Origin: Siniperca chuatsi
Taxonomy: Eukaryota > Chordata > Actinopteri > Centrarchiformes > Sinipercidae
Reading direction: 5' to 3'
DNA: 64,000 nucleotides
Assembly: GCF_020085105.1 (NCBI RefSeq)
Contig: NC_058059.1
Coordinates: 23,863,042 to 23,927,041, forward strand
The notes under the pieces were generated by a model. That model was not told the DNA's origin, made no database searches, and worked only from the letters and a program-made list of their open reading frames with translations. The position numbers were made by a program, and so were the translations under genes. Shown here one piece after another: positions 1 to 10,765 of this stretch. Position 1 is the stretch's first letter. Every line of letters starts with the position of its first letter.

Positions 1-1660
1 AACACTTCATCTAATCCCTTGATGCAGTCTTCTAGAAAGTCTGTATTTATCAAGAGAGAGAGCGAGAGAGAAAGAGAGAAAAGAGCTGCATAAAAATTAT
101 CGTGGCACTTATTCAGCAGTGAATAGATTCACAATGCTCTATAATCTAGCTCTCAAAAAATACAAAGGTACACAATCCTTCTATGTTATTTCTAGGGTCA
201 CTGGACAATGCAGAGCCTTTTTACATTGGTGTTAGGCTACTCCTACTTAAGAAGAACAGGTGAAGTGGTTTCAGTTTGAAGTAGCGAATTCCGATTAAGA
301 TGAGTGTTACTTGTATTAATTATTTCATCTTTTTCATTCAAAAAGATATAATGTTTGGCAACATGTGCTGGCAATTAGAACGAAGTTTGCCAGACACCAC
401 CTCAAATCATTTGCCATAAGCATATTCGAGAGAGGTTTGTGATCTGATCACTGTTTATAAATTACTAGATTACTGTTGATTTGCTGTCGCCAACTTCACA
501 GGTTAAATCCAGGAACTCAGGTGTCCTAATTGAAATGATGTTTATTTCATTACTTTAATTTCATTCAGTACAAGCAAACCCAATAAAATAATGTAGCATA
601 TAATAACTTAGGCAGACTCGGTTCTACAAGGGTGCAAAAAGCATGCATTGCAGCATCAGTTTAATATTTTGCACCCTCAAATGCCAAGTGCAAGGTGGTA
701 GGTCTTATTTTGGTTCATGTATGTGCAGCAGCATAACGTGCAAAAGGGCTGGGTGAAATAAAAAGTAAAGAAATTGATTTGGTGATCGGACTGATGCCAT
801 TTTAGCAATAATTCTAATGTATCTCACCTCATACATGATTACATCTAATTAATGTTACACAACAGTGTTTGCACTGCAATGTGTTTCAAGGATAAAACAT
901 GACACTACTTTTGTTAAAAAGAAAGTTGGAAAAGAGGCTGTATGATGAGCCCTGGTAACTGGACGTCTCCATAAAAAAGCAGAATATCGAATTATAACCG
1001 ACCAGTCTGATGTGTGTAGAGGTCTGTATGGTTATACTGTAGCAGCCTGTTGACATTTTTAGGCGATTTAATGAACACAGTAAACGGCCGTGTGTAACAG
1101 CACTGTGCTCTGGCGCGGCACTTCTCAGAGGCTGCGAATTTATCAACATATCAGTCCTGCTGCCTTCAGATGCTGCAAGAATTTCATGAACTGAAGTAGA
1201 AGCTTTTCATACAGGCATACATACATATAAAGCAGCTGTGAACAGCAGATACTGTACACATTCATTCATAGATCAGTGCAGACTGATTTACTGACTTTCC
1301 TGCTTTAACCACATTAAATGTTATTTTCTGTGCCGGTTTTGGTTGGAGTGTTTAATTGAAATAAATGATTTATATTAAGCATTAATCCGCTGTTGCACGT
1401 CTGCAGCATTAGAATAAACTACTGTCATCCTTTTTATGTATTATTTCGCTCATAAGGAACTGGACTCCAGTCTGGAGCATGAAATAGTGATCCTATAGTA
1501 CACTCTACTAGGGGAACGCGAAACTTCAGAAAATTCATATTACACAATAAAAGCAACATATACTTGCGATGATTACACACAGGGTGCAGAACGTCAATCT
1601 CTTTCTCTCTCTCTGGATAAATACAGCCTTCCCTGAAGACTGCATCAAGGGATTAGGCAG
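1..1660. repeat. Inverted-repeat-bounded unknown sequence
   Basis: CTAATCCCTTGATGCAGTCT at 11-30, TCTGTATTTATCAAGAGAGA at 40-60 and the adjoining GA-rich tract recur inverted at 1601-1657 (TCTCTCTCTGGATAAATACA, AAGACTGCATCAAGGGATTA). The interior has no convincing ORF. Could be a 1.6-kb non-autonomous DNA element or two opposite repeat copies. Confidence 0.6.
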
Positions 1661-2573
1661 GTAATAATAATCAGGTGTGGTGACATAGTACTTCACACCT
1701 GCCAGCATCAGCTTCACTCGCCCTGCATTGATATGCCACACTAGACGTGCCTCTACATGTAAATAGAAATTTTCATATTTTCTGTTAGGTGTAGTGTCAG
1801 ACGGGCACCACACCCGCACGTGACTAAGTTTTGTTATTTCAGGTGTAGTGTTGGTTTGGCATATGTGTGCATATGCCATGAAGTGTAGCATAGGTGAGGC
1901 ACAGATGATCATGCTAATGTGTTAACGTTACACCTAAATGAAACACACATCGCCTATGCCACATGTGCATGACGCCTGTGTAACCATTGTAAGTCTATGG
2001 AAATTGTAGGTGTAATGTCAGAGGTTGGTAAGATTGCAGAGGTCTTGTCAGGCGCTAGTGAGGTCTTTGAGGTACTGGTATGCATAAATATTGATATGTT
2101 CCACCCCTCATATGGATGTTGGAGAGATCAGTCTGGAAACATGGCTTTGTGAGCTGTTGGGATGGCAGCAGGCAGCGGGTCGCCTTGTGAGAGGGGCAGC
2201 CGTGGCCCAGAGAGCGAGGGATAAACTCCAGGAGTTCCAGAGGTGACGCACTGAGCAAATATGAACGGGGATTTAAATTACGAGACTTTAAAACGACTGC
2301 TCGTTTTGCATTTTGGCATTGTATTGATCACTATGTGTGTGGGAGAGGCTGGTTAATTTCTTTTATATGGGATACGTTGGACTCATAGGATGGTAGAGTT
2401 ACCACTTTTTGGCTCATCAGCCATCCTTAACACTGGGCCCTCTCTTAATGAGAGGCTTCACCCTCGACCCCCCAGCGGGGTCACAGATGAGGAGGAGCAA
2501 GAGCCTCTTCCACATTTGGAGGCTTCTAACTCATTTATTATTTGGAATATGATAGGGTCACATAACTTGAGAT
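1661..2573. other. No gene seen; repeat-like sequence
   Basis: Contains many GTGTAGTG/CACACC-type motifs (1670-2000) that suggest an old repeat, and then unremarkable sequence. The ORFs here (62-125 codons) lack coding signs. Confidence 0.5.
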
Positions 2574-2798
2574 TTCAATTCAGTTTTATTTATATAGCGC
2601 CAGTTCATAACAGAAGTTATCTCATTGCACTTTTTATAAAGCAGGTCTAGACCGTATTCTTTATAATATTATTTACAGAGACCCAACAAATCCCACCATG
2701 AGCAAGCATTTGGCGACAGTGGCAAGAAAAAACTTCCTTTAAGAGGCAGAAACCTTGGACAGAACCAAACTCAATGGTAGGTGGCCATCTGCCGCTGC
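2574..2798 (-). repeat. LINE 3' end (same family as 53040-54720), minus strand
   Basis: Begins with the inverted tail TTCAATTCAGTTTTATTTAT and continues ATAACAGAAGTTATCTCATT, GCAGGTCTAGACC, CCCACCATGAGCAAGCA and AAACTTCCTTTAAGAGGCAG, i.e. the reverse complement of the 3' UTR seen at 54500-54720. It stops where L1-like coding sequence starts. Confidence 0.85.
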
Positions 2799-2799
2799 C

Positions 2800-3440
2800 G
2801 TGTTAGAGTTGCTTCCTTAAATGTGAATAACCTGAGTAATCCAGTCAAGAGAAGTAAAGTGCTACCAAAACTGAAAAAGAATATGACACAAGTTATATTT
2901 TTACAAGAGACACACATGTCGAAACAAAAATATGATAAGCTGAAAATGTTTGTATACTTAAACTCTTTTTTCATTTCTTGTAAAAAATAGTCGAAAAAGT
3001 GTGTGGCTACTCTGATTTCCAACTCTCTTAACTAACTAATTAAGGAAAAGGGAGATAAAGAGGGAAGATATATAGTTATCAAAGGAAGGATAGATAATGT
3101 TCTGGTCACATTTGCTAATATATACGCCCCTCTGGAGAGTGATAGAAAATTCTTTAATTTACCTATTTGATACAATCATATCAGAAAGGGAATTTTAGTC
3201 TGTGCTGGAGATTGGAACACAGTTCTAAACTACTCACTCGATACAAGTACAAAAAGACATAAATCCCATAGGTCAAAAGACCTCAATATGTTAATTGAAG
3301 AGACAGGTATGTATGATGTTTGGAGGAACCTCCATGTACTAGAAAAATACTTTACTCATTATTTAGCCATACATCAGGTGCACTCCAGAATATATTATTT
3401 CCTAATTTAATCGCCAAATCATATCAGAAGTTAGGCACTT
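2800..3440 (+). pseudogene. L1-like LINE endonuclease fragment
   Basis: Broken frames encode RVRVASLNVNNLSNPVKRSK, VIFLQETHMSKQKYDKL, NIYAPLESDRKFFN, CAGDWNTVLN, RSKDLNMLIEETGMYDVWRN and LHVLEKYFTHY. This is the N-terminal two thirds of an L1/Tx1-type APE endonuclease, with stops and frame changes. Sandwiched between LINE 3' ends of another family. Confidence 0.83.
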
Positions 3441-3447
3441 CTCATGT

Positions 3448-3670
3448 AGAGCAGGTCTAGACCATACTCTTTATAATATTATTTACAGAGACCCAACAAT
3501 TCCCACCATGAGCAAGCACTTGGTGACAGTGGCAAGGAAAAACTCCTTTTTAGCAGTCAGAAACCTCGAGCAGAGCCTACGCTCTGGGTGGGTAGCCAAC
3601 CCGGCCGGGGGTTGACAAAGAAAGAGAGAGGGGGTGAGGGGGGGGAGAGTGAGTAATAGTAATGGTAGTG

Positions 3671-3704
<34 letters not shown>

Positions 3705-3718
3705 TAGCAATGATGATG

Positions 3719-3765
<47 letters not shown>

Positions 3766-4015
3766 TGTAGTAGCGGCTGCCGAGCGGGAACATGGGGGCA
3801 TTAGATGGCTTGCAATCATAGATCCAGACTCTACAGCTCCAGAGGCAGAAATACCTGCAAAAAGTGAGAGGAGAGAGACGAGAAAACGCAAAACTACGGG
3901 AGCAAGTTGATGTCGAGTTAGTAACATACATTAATGGGATAAGAATGCATCCAGATGGAGAGAGGAGCTCAGTGCATCATGGGCAGTCTTCCGGCAGGCT
4001 AGGCCTATAGCAGCA
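3448..4015 (-). repeat. Second LINE 3' UTR copy, minus strand
   Basis: Reverse complement of the 3' UTR seen at 54080-54640, including the (TTA)n/(AAT)n microsatellite at the same place (3669-3764 here) and the flanking sequence GGTATTTCTGCCTCTGGAGC. The extreme 3' tail (about 60 bases) is missing, the sequence starting at AGAGCAGGTCTAGACC. Confidence 0.82.
3669..3764. repeat. (AAT)n/(ATG)n microsatellite inside a LINE 3' UTR
   Basis: AAT trinucleotide repeat broken by GATAGCAATGATGATG. The same family has a TTA/GTT tract at the equivalent place near 54310-54410. Confidence 0.9.
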
Positions 4016-4112
4016 TAACTAAAGGATGGTTCAGGCAAAGTAGTGCCCCCCTTTTATATTTAATTTATTTCAATTTTTGTCATTTATGTTGTTTTGTTGT
4101 GGATTTTTAGTA

Positions 4113-4206
4113 AGAGTACGGTCTAGACCTGCTCTATAGGAAAAGTGCAATGAGATAACTTATGTTATAAATTGGTGCTATATAAATAAAATAAAATTGA
4201 ATTGAA
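4113..4206 (+). repeat. LINE 3' terminus, plus strand
   Basis: GAGTACGGTCTAGACCTGCT, ATAGGAAAAGTGCAATGAGA and a TAAAATTGAATTGAA tail: the last about 90 bases of the same LINE, in opposite orientation to the copies at 2574 and 3448. Confidence 0.85.
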
Positions 4207-4305
4207 ATTCTTTACCAGTCAGCTAAATGTTTGAAATAGAAGGCTCGAAATGATGATTATTTTTCTCCAACTTGAAGCCGATCTCTTCTTCTCCTTCTCC
4301 CATAG

Positions 4306-4434
4306 TTCCATTTGATGGTGTTGTCATGTCGTACTGGGTTTTTGGACTTCACGTTGGGACTGAACCGCTCTCAGCACCTCGCCCTGCTCACACGGCGACT
4401 CTACCACTGTTTGGCCGACCACATACTCATACAG
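4306..4434 (+). CDS. ccni: ccni exon (end of cyclin fold, first in window)
   Basis: 43 codons in phase 0, preceded by a pyrimidine-rich acceptor ending CATAG and followed by a GTACAC donor. It encodes the helix containing SQHLALLTRRLYHCLADH, which lines up with SQHLAVLTKQLLHCMA of mammalian cyclin I. Confidence 0.92.
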
Positions 4435-7400
4435 GTACACACACTCACATACTCTCACTTTATTTTGCACCATAGATATCTCTGCCCCTCTGTAGTTACA
4501 GTGGTGTGAAAAAGTGTTTGCCCCCTTCCTGATTTCTTATTTTTTTTGCATGTTTGTCACACTTAAATGTTTCTGATCATCAAACAAATTTAAATATTAG
4601 TCAAAGATAACACAAGTAAACACAAAATGCAGTTTTTAAATGAAGGTTCTTATTATTAAGGGAAAACAAAATCCAAATCTACATGGCCCTGTGTGAAAAA
4701 GTGATTACCCCACCTGAAAACATAACTGTGGTTTATCACACCGGAGTTCAATTTCTCTTGCCACACCCAGGCCTGATCTGAAACATTTAAGTTTGACAAA
4801 CATGCAAAAAAAAAGAAATCAGGAAGGGGGCAAACACCTTTTCACACCACTGTATATAACAGTGGTAAATTTAAAGCACATTCTGTTTTCGGGGGGCAAA
4901 TTACCCTCTGAGGCTCAGGTTTTCATACATATGGACTTGTGACCTTGTCAGCCTGAACACTGAACAAGTTTGACCCTCATGTGTTCCTGTAGCTCAGAGG
5001 ATCCATGCTGGCCTTGGCCCTCATCACCTTGGAGCTGGAGAGCTGCTGTCCTGACTGGCTGGCTCTCACCATCAGCCTGCTGAGGAAGGCACAGGTACAA
5101 GACTTGACTATCTTTCATTATTAGGTTCAACTTGTGGCCAATCAGAAGCTTTAAATGCTCAATGTAAATCATGTGACCAAAACAAACAAACAGAAGTGTT
5201 GACAGAGAAGCAGCAGAAAGCTCATATTGAACTGTGTTGAAAGTTGAAAGAAACTAATCATTCACACAGACTCACAAGCAATTTGGGGTTCAGTGTCTTG
5301 CCCAAGGACGCTGGGATCGAACCGCTGACCTTCCGATTGGTGGACAACCCACTCTACCACTAAGCCACAGTCGCCCACACGGGGCTGTGGTAAGGCTCAA
5401 AGGAAAGTTAAATCATCAGTCAGTACAGACATTATCAGTCACACAGCATGTAAACTGGTCAAATAGAACTGTCAGACTCAATCAGACACCTGAGGTGACG
5501 TTCCACATATTAACCACAGAGAATTATGTACTTTTGTTTTATTTTGGCGGACATCTTGGAATACACTTAAATCTGATGGAACTACAAAGGTAGGTTAAAA
5601 AGCTTTCATTAGCCTATTGGTATCCTTTTCAGTGTTTATTTTTGTTCCTCATATTTTACTGTCCTTGTTTTGATGCTTTTCTGTAAAGAAATAAACAAAA
5701 AGTAATGAACATTACTTTAAAATTAATATGGTCATGCATCATTTTGACTCGTTAACAATAAGGCCTAGTAACAGTGTTAATCTGTCTGTCCAGAGCAACA
5801 ATGTAACATCAAATAATGTTCAGATTGCCAGAAAATTTACTGATCACATTCATGCACCTCAGAGGTACGTAAATTAGGTAATTAGAGGTATATGGGTAAA
5901 TTATGTAAGTTAAAACAAATAATAAACTCAGTTTGCTGCATATTTGTTATACAATTTAATTTCTACTGTTAAATCTGCTTCATGAGAAATTTAGGCAGGT
6001 TTAAGTTCATAGGGCAATTATACAACCATTGAGTGATTGTGGTTTCAGTTCTTTATTCATGATGCCTGTATTTTAAAATAAGAGCACACTGTTTAAGATT
6101 CCTTCATCTAAGATGAACAAATCAACCCTCCAACTTCATTCAAAGAATTGTTAGCTAGACGAGAATTAACAGGAACATTTCAGCTGGACAACATGTTAAC
6201 TATGCTAAGCCACGTTTGAAGAACGGGGCTGTGGTAAGGCTCAAAGGAAAGTTAAATCATCAGAATGTTGTTTGATCTTCCAACAGTTTGGACACTGCAG
6301 CCTCTAGGGCAGGGGTTTTCAAAGTGGGAGGCGGGGCTCCCCTGGGGGGCACCAAACAGTTTCGGGGGAGGCTCAGAGACTCAAGGTGAAAACAATGTTC
6401 ATGAAGGATTTCTTAAAAACAGATTTTTTTTATTAGATATCAAAAGGGAACCATTCCTAAATATTTCTAAATTCAGTAAGGAGATAGTTCTGGGGAATTA
6501 TACAATTTTTCTTTCTTACTTACCTGGAAGTTTTCTAAGCTTTTGTCCGAGGGGAGGCCCACAATCTCACACTTTGAAAACCCCTGCTGATTAATGATCT
6601 TTGTCCTTCTTTCCTCCTCTTCCCTCTCTCTTAGATTGACAGCTCTGACTTGATTCGGAGTCGAGAGCTGGTGGCCCGTAGTCTGTCCACACTGAGAGCT
6701 TCCCTGCCTAGAAACACTGTCTACATCTACCAACCCCTGCAGAACCAAAACACCCTGCAGCCTCCGGCACAGGACCCCACCCTCCCCTGCTGCACACTGG
6801 GTATGTTTAAAGGGGAACTCCATCGATTTTACACATCAAAGTCTGTTTATAGGTCTTGGGGAGTACTACTGTATATGTGATGAAAGGGTATAAAGCCTTT
6901 TGTGGCTCCAGAGGGGAGTTAGAAAGAAGTTAGAAGAAGCTTACCAGACCTTTGTAGGCCGCTCGTCATTTCTGCTTGAGGCTAGTGGCGCAAGGCTACA
7001 TTAGCAGCTACTAGCATAACACACCAGAATCTCCAAACCGAATTGCATTATGGGTAATGTTGGGACGGCTGTGGCGTCGAGATAGAGTGGGTCGCCAACT
7101 AATCGGAAGACTGGGGGTTCGATCCCTGGCTTCCCCCAGCCCGCATATCGAAGTGTCCTTGGACAAGAAACTGAACCCCGAATTGCTCCTGAAGGCTGTG
7201 CAATCGGTGTGTGTGTGTTTCTGATGAGCAGCTGGCACCTGGTAGCCTCTGCCATCAGTCTATGAATGTGTGTGAATGGGGTGAATGTGACATGTAGTGT
7301 AAAGCGCTTTGACGGGTCGGAAGACTAGAAAGGTGCTATACAAGTACAGTCCATTTACCATTTACCAATGTAGGTGCCAGGTTAAGAAAGGAAGTTTTTT

Positions 7401-8028
7401 GTCTGTTTGTTATTTTGTCTGTCTGAATTTGAATACTGACTTTTACTTGAGAACTTTCAGTAGTCCGTACAAGAAGGTATTAAAGTATTTCTGTAACTTT
7501 TTTCTGTCCAGGGACCTGTCCAGGGACCATCACCGAGTCTTCCAGGGACCACGCCCTCATCCCTGCCCAGCCAAAGACACCTTCTGGTGGGGAGGAGGGG
7601 AGCCATCAGCCCTGGAGCTCAGTCTCCTCCTCCTTCTCTACCACCGACAGCGGCATCCCAGCTCTACTCTCTCCACCCAAACACCTCCGCCATCTTAACC
7701 ATCTGCAGAAGGTCACGCTGCGCTGCAAGGCCTCTGCCAAGCGCAAGGTAACACTATCTCTCTCTCTTTAAAAAACTGAACAACAACTTAGTGTAGGGAT
7801 CTTGAGTAGGACAGAACAAAATAATCGTTTAAATGATTAATTAATTGTTTAAGGATAGTAACTGTTTAAGAAAATAATGGTTAGTTGCAGTCCTGGGCCT
7901 GAGTCACAATATAAGTCCGTCTGTGTGTTCAGGTGGAGGAGATGGAGGTGGACGACTTCTATGATGGCATCAAACGCCTCTACAACGAAGATGTCACCAA
8001 CACCGGCGTCCTGCAATGGGGGCGATAA
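4306..8028 (+). CDS. ccni: Cyclin I, 3' part of gene (5 exons; 5' exons outside window)
   Basis: Atypical cyclin of the cyclin G/I group. Mammalian cyclin I is reported to bind CDK5 and to act in survival of post-mitotic cells rather than in cycling. Exons seen: 4306-4434, 4993-5094, 6635-6800, 7512-7747 and 7933-8028, all with AG/GT borders and matching phases (242 codons). The order of motifs matches vertebrate cyclin I: SQHLALLTRRLYHCLAD, then RGSMLALALITLELE, then SSDLIRSRELVARSLSTLRASLP with NTVYIYQPL, then the C-terminal VEEMEVDDFYDGIKRLYNED. The cyclin-box exons were not found in 1-4305 and must lie further left. The serine/proline-rich exon 7512-7747 is the least conserved part. The last exon stops at 8026-8028, whereas the usual cyclin I C-terminus continues in another frame to 8132 (see findings). 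The identity is secure; the true C-terminus is not. Confidence 0.93.
4499..4852. mobile_element. MITE with long TIRs and TA target site (Tc1/mariner-like)
   Basis: 354 bases with inverted ends CAGTGGTGTGAAAAAGTGTT and TTTTCACACCACTG, extending about 40 bases to AAGAAATCAGGAAGGGGGCA. Flanked by TA on both sides (4497-4498 and 4853-4854). No transposase. In a ccni intron. Confidence 0.88.
4993..5094 (+). CDS. ccni: ccni exon
   Basis: 34 codons in phase 0 at both ends (TGTAG acceptor, GTACAA donor). It reads LRGSMLALALITLELE then DWLALTISLLRKAQ, close to the same stretch of mammalian cyclin I (RGSMLALAMVSLEME). Confidence 0.93.
5262..5378 (-). repeat. tRNA-derived SINE fragment
   Basis: On the - strand it has an A-box-like TGGCTTAGTGGTAGAGTGG and a B-box GGTTCGATCCC, followed by TTGGGCAAGACACTGAACCC and GCTTGTGAGTCTGTGTGAAT. 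This is a typical tRNA-like SINE head; the tail is missing. Confidence 0.8.
5379..6263 (+). repeat. 41-bp perfect direct repeats flanking ~800 bp in a ccni intron
   Basis: The 41 bases at 5379-5419 (from ACGGGGCTGTGGTAAGGCTC) recur without change at 6223-6263. The intervening 803 bases have no ORF or known element I can name. Bases just outside differ. Confidence 0.85.
6310..6586. mobile_element. MITE with 17-18-bp TIRs
   Basis: Ends CAGGGGTTTTCAAAGTG and its perfect inverse CACTTTGAAAACCCCTG. About 277 bases, no coding capacity. An 8-bp target duplication is not clear. Such hAT-like MITEs are frequent in fish. Confidence 0.78.
6635..6800 (+). CDS. ccni: ccni exon
   Basis: 166 bases, starting in phase 0 and ending in phase 1. 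It encodes DSSDLIRSRELVARSLSTL and NTVYIYQPLQ; the equivalents in mammals are DSSQLIHCRELVAHHLSTL and NSVYVYRPL. The acceptor is CTTAG and the donor GTATGT. Confidence 0.92.
7061..7366 (+). repeat. tRNA-derived SINE, nearly complete
   Basis: Head with an A-box-like stretch (CGTCGAGATAGAGTGG), B-box GGTTCGATCCC and GTGTCCTTGGACAAGAAACT, a middle with CAGCTGGCACCTGGTAGCCT, and a tail AAAGCGCTTTGACGGGTCGG ... GTGCTATACAAGTACAGTCC ... ATTTACCATTTACCA. Same family as the fragment at 5262. In a ccni intron. Confidence 0.85.
7512..7747 (+). CDS. ccni: ccni exon, low-complexity linker
   Basis: Ser/Pro/Thr-rich linker of about 78 codons, ending CKASAKRK just before the conserved C-terminal motif. The phase (2 bases completing the split Gly codon, phase 0 at the end) joins both neighbours in frame. 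The sequence itself is poorly conserved, so support comes from splice sites, phase and position. Confidence 0.85.
7933..8028 (+). CDS. ccni: ccni last exon with early stop
   Basis: Begins VEEMEVDDFYDGIKRLYNED, a block almost identical in vertebrate cyclin I. It then runs eleven residues to a TAA at 8026-8028. A second reading frame over about 8022-8132 encodes SQQEGSSFPCPPLQPVSAS and a TAG, which matches the usual cyclin I ending. The frame therefore breaks after the G-run near 8018-8022. Confidence 0.9.
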   Translation: MEEMEVDDFYDGIKRLYNEDVTNTGVLQWGR

Positions 8029-8452
8029 CAGCAGGTGGAGGAGAAGGTCTGGGTGTTTGCAGTGTCCTGTTGTCCCAACAGGAAGGCAGCTCCTTCCCCT
8101 GCCCGCCTCTGCAGCCAGTCAGTGCCTCCTAGAGACCAAACAGGAACCTGTTTACCAAAAACACCTTCACACCTTTCAAATTAAACTCCTCAATTCAAAA
8201 TATTCAAACTATATTCAGTTTTTTTGATCAATCAGTGACATTTAGGCAGATCTTTTGGCAACTCCCTCAGCAAGAGGCAACAAAGTCAGAGAAACAGATT
8301 TTATTCAGTGTTTCTATTTCCATAAAAAAAAAGCAATATAAAGGCAGCTCCTCAGGAAATGTTGCCCATCAGAGCCAGAGAAAATTGCCCTTTACATCAC
8401 TGCTTTTGATGAAACATACAGTAAAAGAAGAAAATATAGATGTTATAATACA

Positions 8453-8458
8453 AATAAA
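8453..8458 (+). promoter_or_regulatory. Candidate polyadenylation signal of ccni
   Basis: An AATAAA about 425 bases after the annotated stop and 320 bases after the stop in the alternative frame. No transcript evidence is available; it is simply the first good signal downstream. Confidence 0.35.
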
Positions 8459-9338
8459 ACAGTGATACATATGATTTCAGTGGTTAAGATGGTTTTGGTT
8501 TCAGTGCAAACAACCTCAAGCTGTTCAGCAGTCCTGAAGCCAGTTGCCATCATCCCCTGCAACCGGAAAACAGAGCCCAAAAAAATGTTAACATTAAAAA
8601 AATAAATAAAAAACCTGCTGCTACTTGTTAATTATATGTGTTGAACACAAATACAATATTACAAAAGGTATAAAAAAAAAATTCTTAATAGAAAAGTGAC
8701 CTTCAAAAAAACAAGATTGACTTCTCTACTCCAGTGTCTCTATCCTGTTGTGGAAGATTTTTGAAAACGTCATCGTTTGTCAACTTATATTTGTTGTTTG
8801 TATCTTAAACTCTTTTCTTTCATTTCATATTTGTTTTTATTCTGTCTTCTTCCCTTTCCTTCCTCACACTGCACGTTTTGAAATGTATGAATGTTTCTGT
8901 ATAAACGATTATCTGTATTATTCGCCCAGATAGAAAACCTTTGTTTTGTGTTTTTTTTGTTTTGTTTGTGTGAAGTGCAATTTTATTGTTAATAAGATGC
9001 TAATATAAACATCCCTCAGTTCTTCCCTTCCCTCTCAGCTTGTTGCGACAGCTTGACTGAAAGTTTTTCAGGTTGTTTTGTTTACCCACAAACTAAAAGG
9101 CTGCAGCTGAATTCTAGTTTCCTCCTGCAGGCGTCTTGGCTGCCAAATGATCAATTTACTATTTGTTTTGGAGCCAAGTCATCTTGAGATAATAGACAAA
9201 TTATTAGTCACTACAGCAGCTCTCAGTGGGTGGAGTTATCCACAGGCTGTTGCCGTAAACCCCACTCATCTGGCACTCCTGAGAGTTTAAAACGAATGCT
9301 GTCAAAAATTCTGAAGCTACAGTACTTGTTGTCCAATC

Positions 9339-9623
9339 ACGGCCCTGTTCTCTAATATTGGCTCAAGTAATCCAGGCTAACATGTTCGCCAGCTAAAACG
9401 ATCCTGTTAATTCTCACCCAGCTATCTTGGTTCATTGAACGCAGAGACCCCAAGAGATCTTGATTATTTCCCAATAACTCACATGCTCTCATCTAAAACC
9501 TTAAATAGTCTAGGTCATAAGAAGTTGGTATTATGACAACAGCTCCGGTTAAATTCTAACAGAAACATCCAGGTTTTACAATAAACCTAACTTTGTTGCC
9601 CTTGTACAAAGAACAGGGCCCTG
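9339..9623. repeat. MITE-like element with GGCCCTGTTCT ends
   Basis: Bounded by GGCCCTGTTCT near 9342 and its inverse AGAACAGGGCC near 9611. The region contains GAGAATTAACAGGA and TAGCTGG-type sequence (on the - strand) also found near 6160-6230. Probably the same repeat family. Confidence 0.6.
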
Positions 9624-10765
9624 GTAATAAAAATCTGACCTCATGTGGTTTCTGTGTTGAAGCAGCCAGAGGGAATTAAAGTTCTAGTTAATATATTCAT
9701 ATGCAATAAAACAACCTTGAGTTATTAGAAGCATTTTAATATTAAGCTAAGAGACAGAAATGTGTTTTTTGAGTTGGTGTCTGAGCTTCAGAAGAAGACA
9801 AGTGACTTCCCTTTGATGTTCAAAAAAATATAAAACAACAGATTCTGTTTTTATCTCTTGAAGTTCTGTTTAATATATTTTTATTTCTGCAAAAAGCTCT
9901 GTTGTTCCTGCTGTGGGAGCTGCTGGTGGCTGCGGCACCAATAAATAAAGAGAGAAGAATATAAAAACTGAGCAAGCTCTTTGTCTTAATTTTATCATAC
10001 AAACACATTCATGTTTTACATTTTAGTTAAATAGAGTTTTATCCAGCAGAACAAAATTTCAGTTCATGGATAAACATCATAATACAGGGGAGTCAGTAGA
10101 TGGAACACAACAGATGAATAGAGTGTTACAAAAAGGAAATCAGAGCTGAGGACAGCAACAGAAATTATGTTGATGCTTTATTTCTATTAAAATAAATTCT
10201 GCTTTTTATATTAATTGCTGTAAAAAGTGAAGATGGGAAAGAAAAGATAAGACAAAACAAGGGAAGGACAAGAAAAAAAATACAGAAGGAAAAGGGTGGG
10301 GAGGGCAAACCAGAGCTAAAAGGAGAGTGAATATTGGACTTACATTCATCCGATTGGACACAACTCCAATGGGATAATATTACTCTGGATGTGGAAGTAA
10401 GGCAGCTGTGTGCTAACACAGTAGTTATGCTGTTTACAAATCTATAATACTGTGTGTCAGAAGTTGTGTTATCTTATTGTGACCAGCCTTAACATCTCTT
10501 TACAGAAACAGTATCCCTGTCAGTCCAGAACTCACAATTTATTAATAAATTATTCTATTCTTCAGGCATGATAGCAGCTCTTTGATACTGTGCCTCTATG
10601 GCCTAGACGTGTTATTTTTTCCCCACCGTGAAGCGGCAAGTCCCGCCCTACTGTGCTGTGATTGGCTAGATCTCGTTACTTCGACGCGTCCTTGTGATTG
10701 GATGCTAGCTGCGCGCGCAGCTGTGCCCATGTGCCCCTAGGACGTTAGAGATCCTAGGTCATGGA

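Noticed and set aside
3557..3931. ORFs with long Tyr, Ile or His runs
   Set aside because: They come from the (AAT)n tract in a LINE 3' UTR.
1..4305. Search for upstream ccni exons (cyclin box)
   Set aside because: No segment encodes the expected cyclin-box motifs (for example a C-terminal LNWDLHTATPLDFL equivalent). The region is repeats, so the 5' exons are taken to lie outside the window.
5262..5378. Possible tRNA gene (B-box GGTTCGATCC)
   Set aside because: Continues into SINE sequence and does not fold as a complete tRNA; a second SINE of the family is at 7061.
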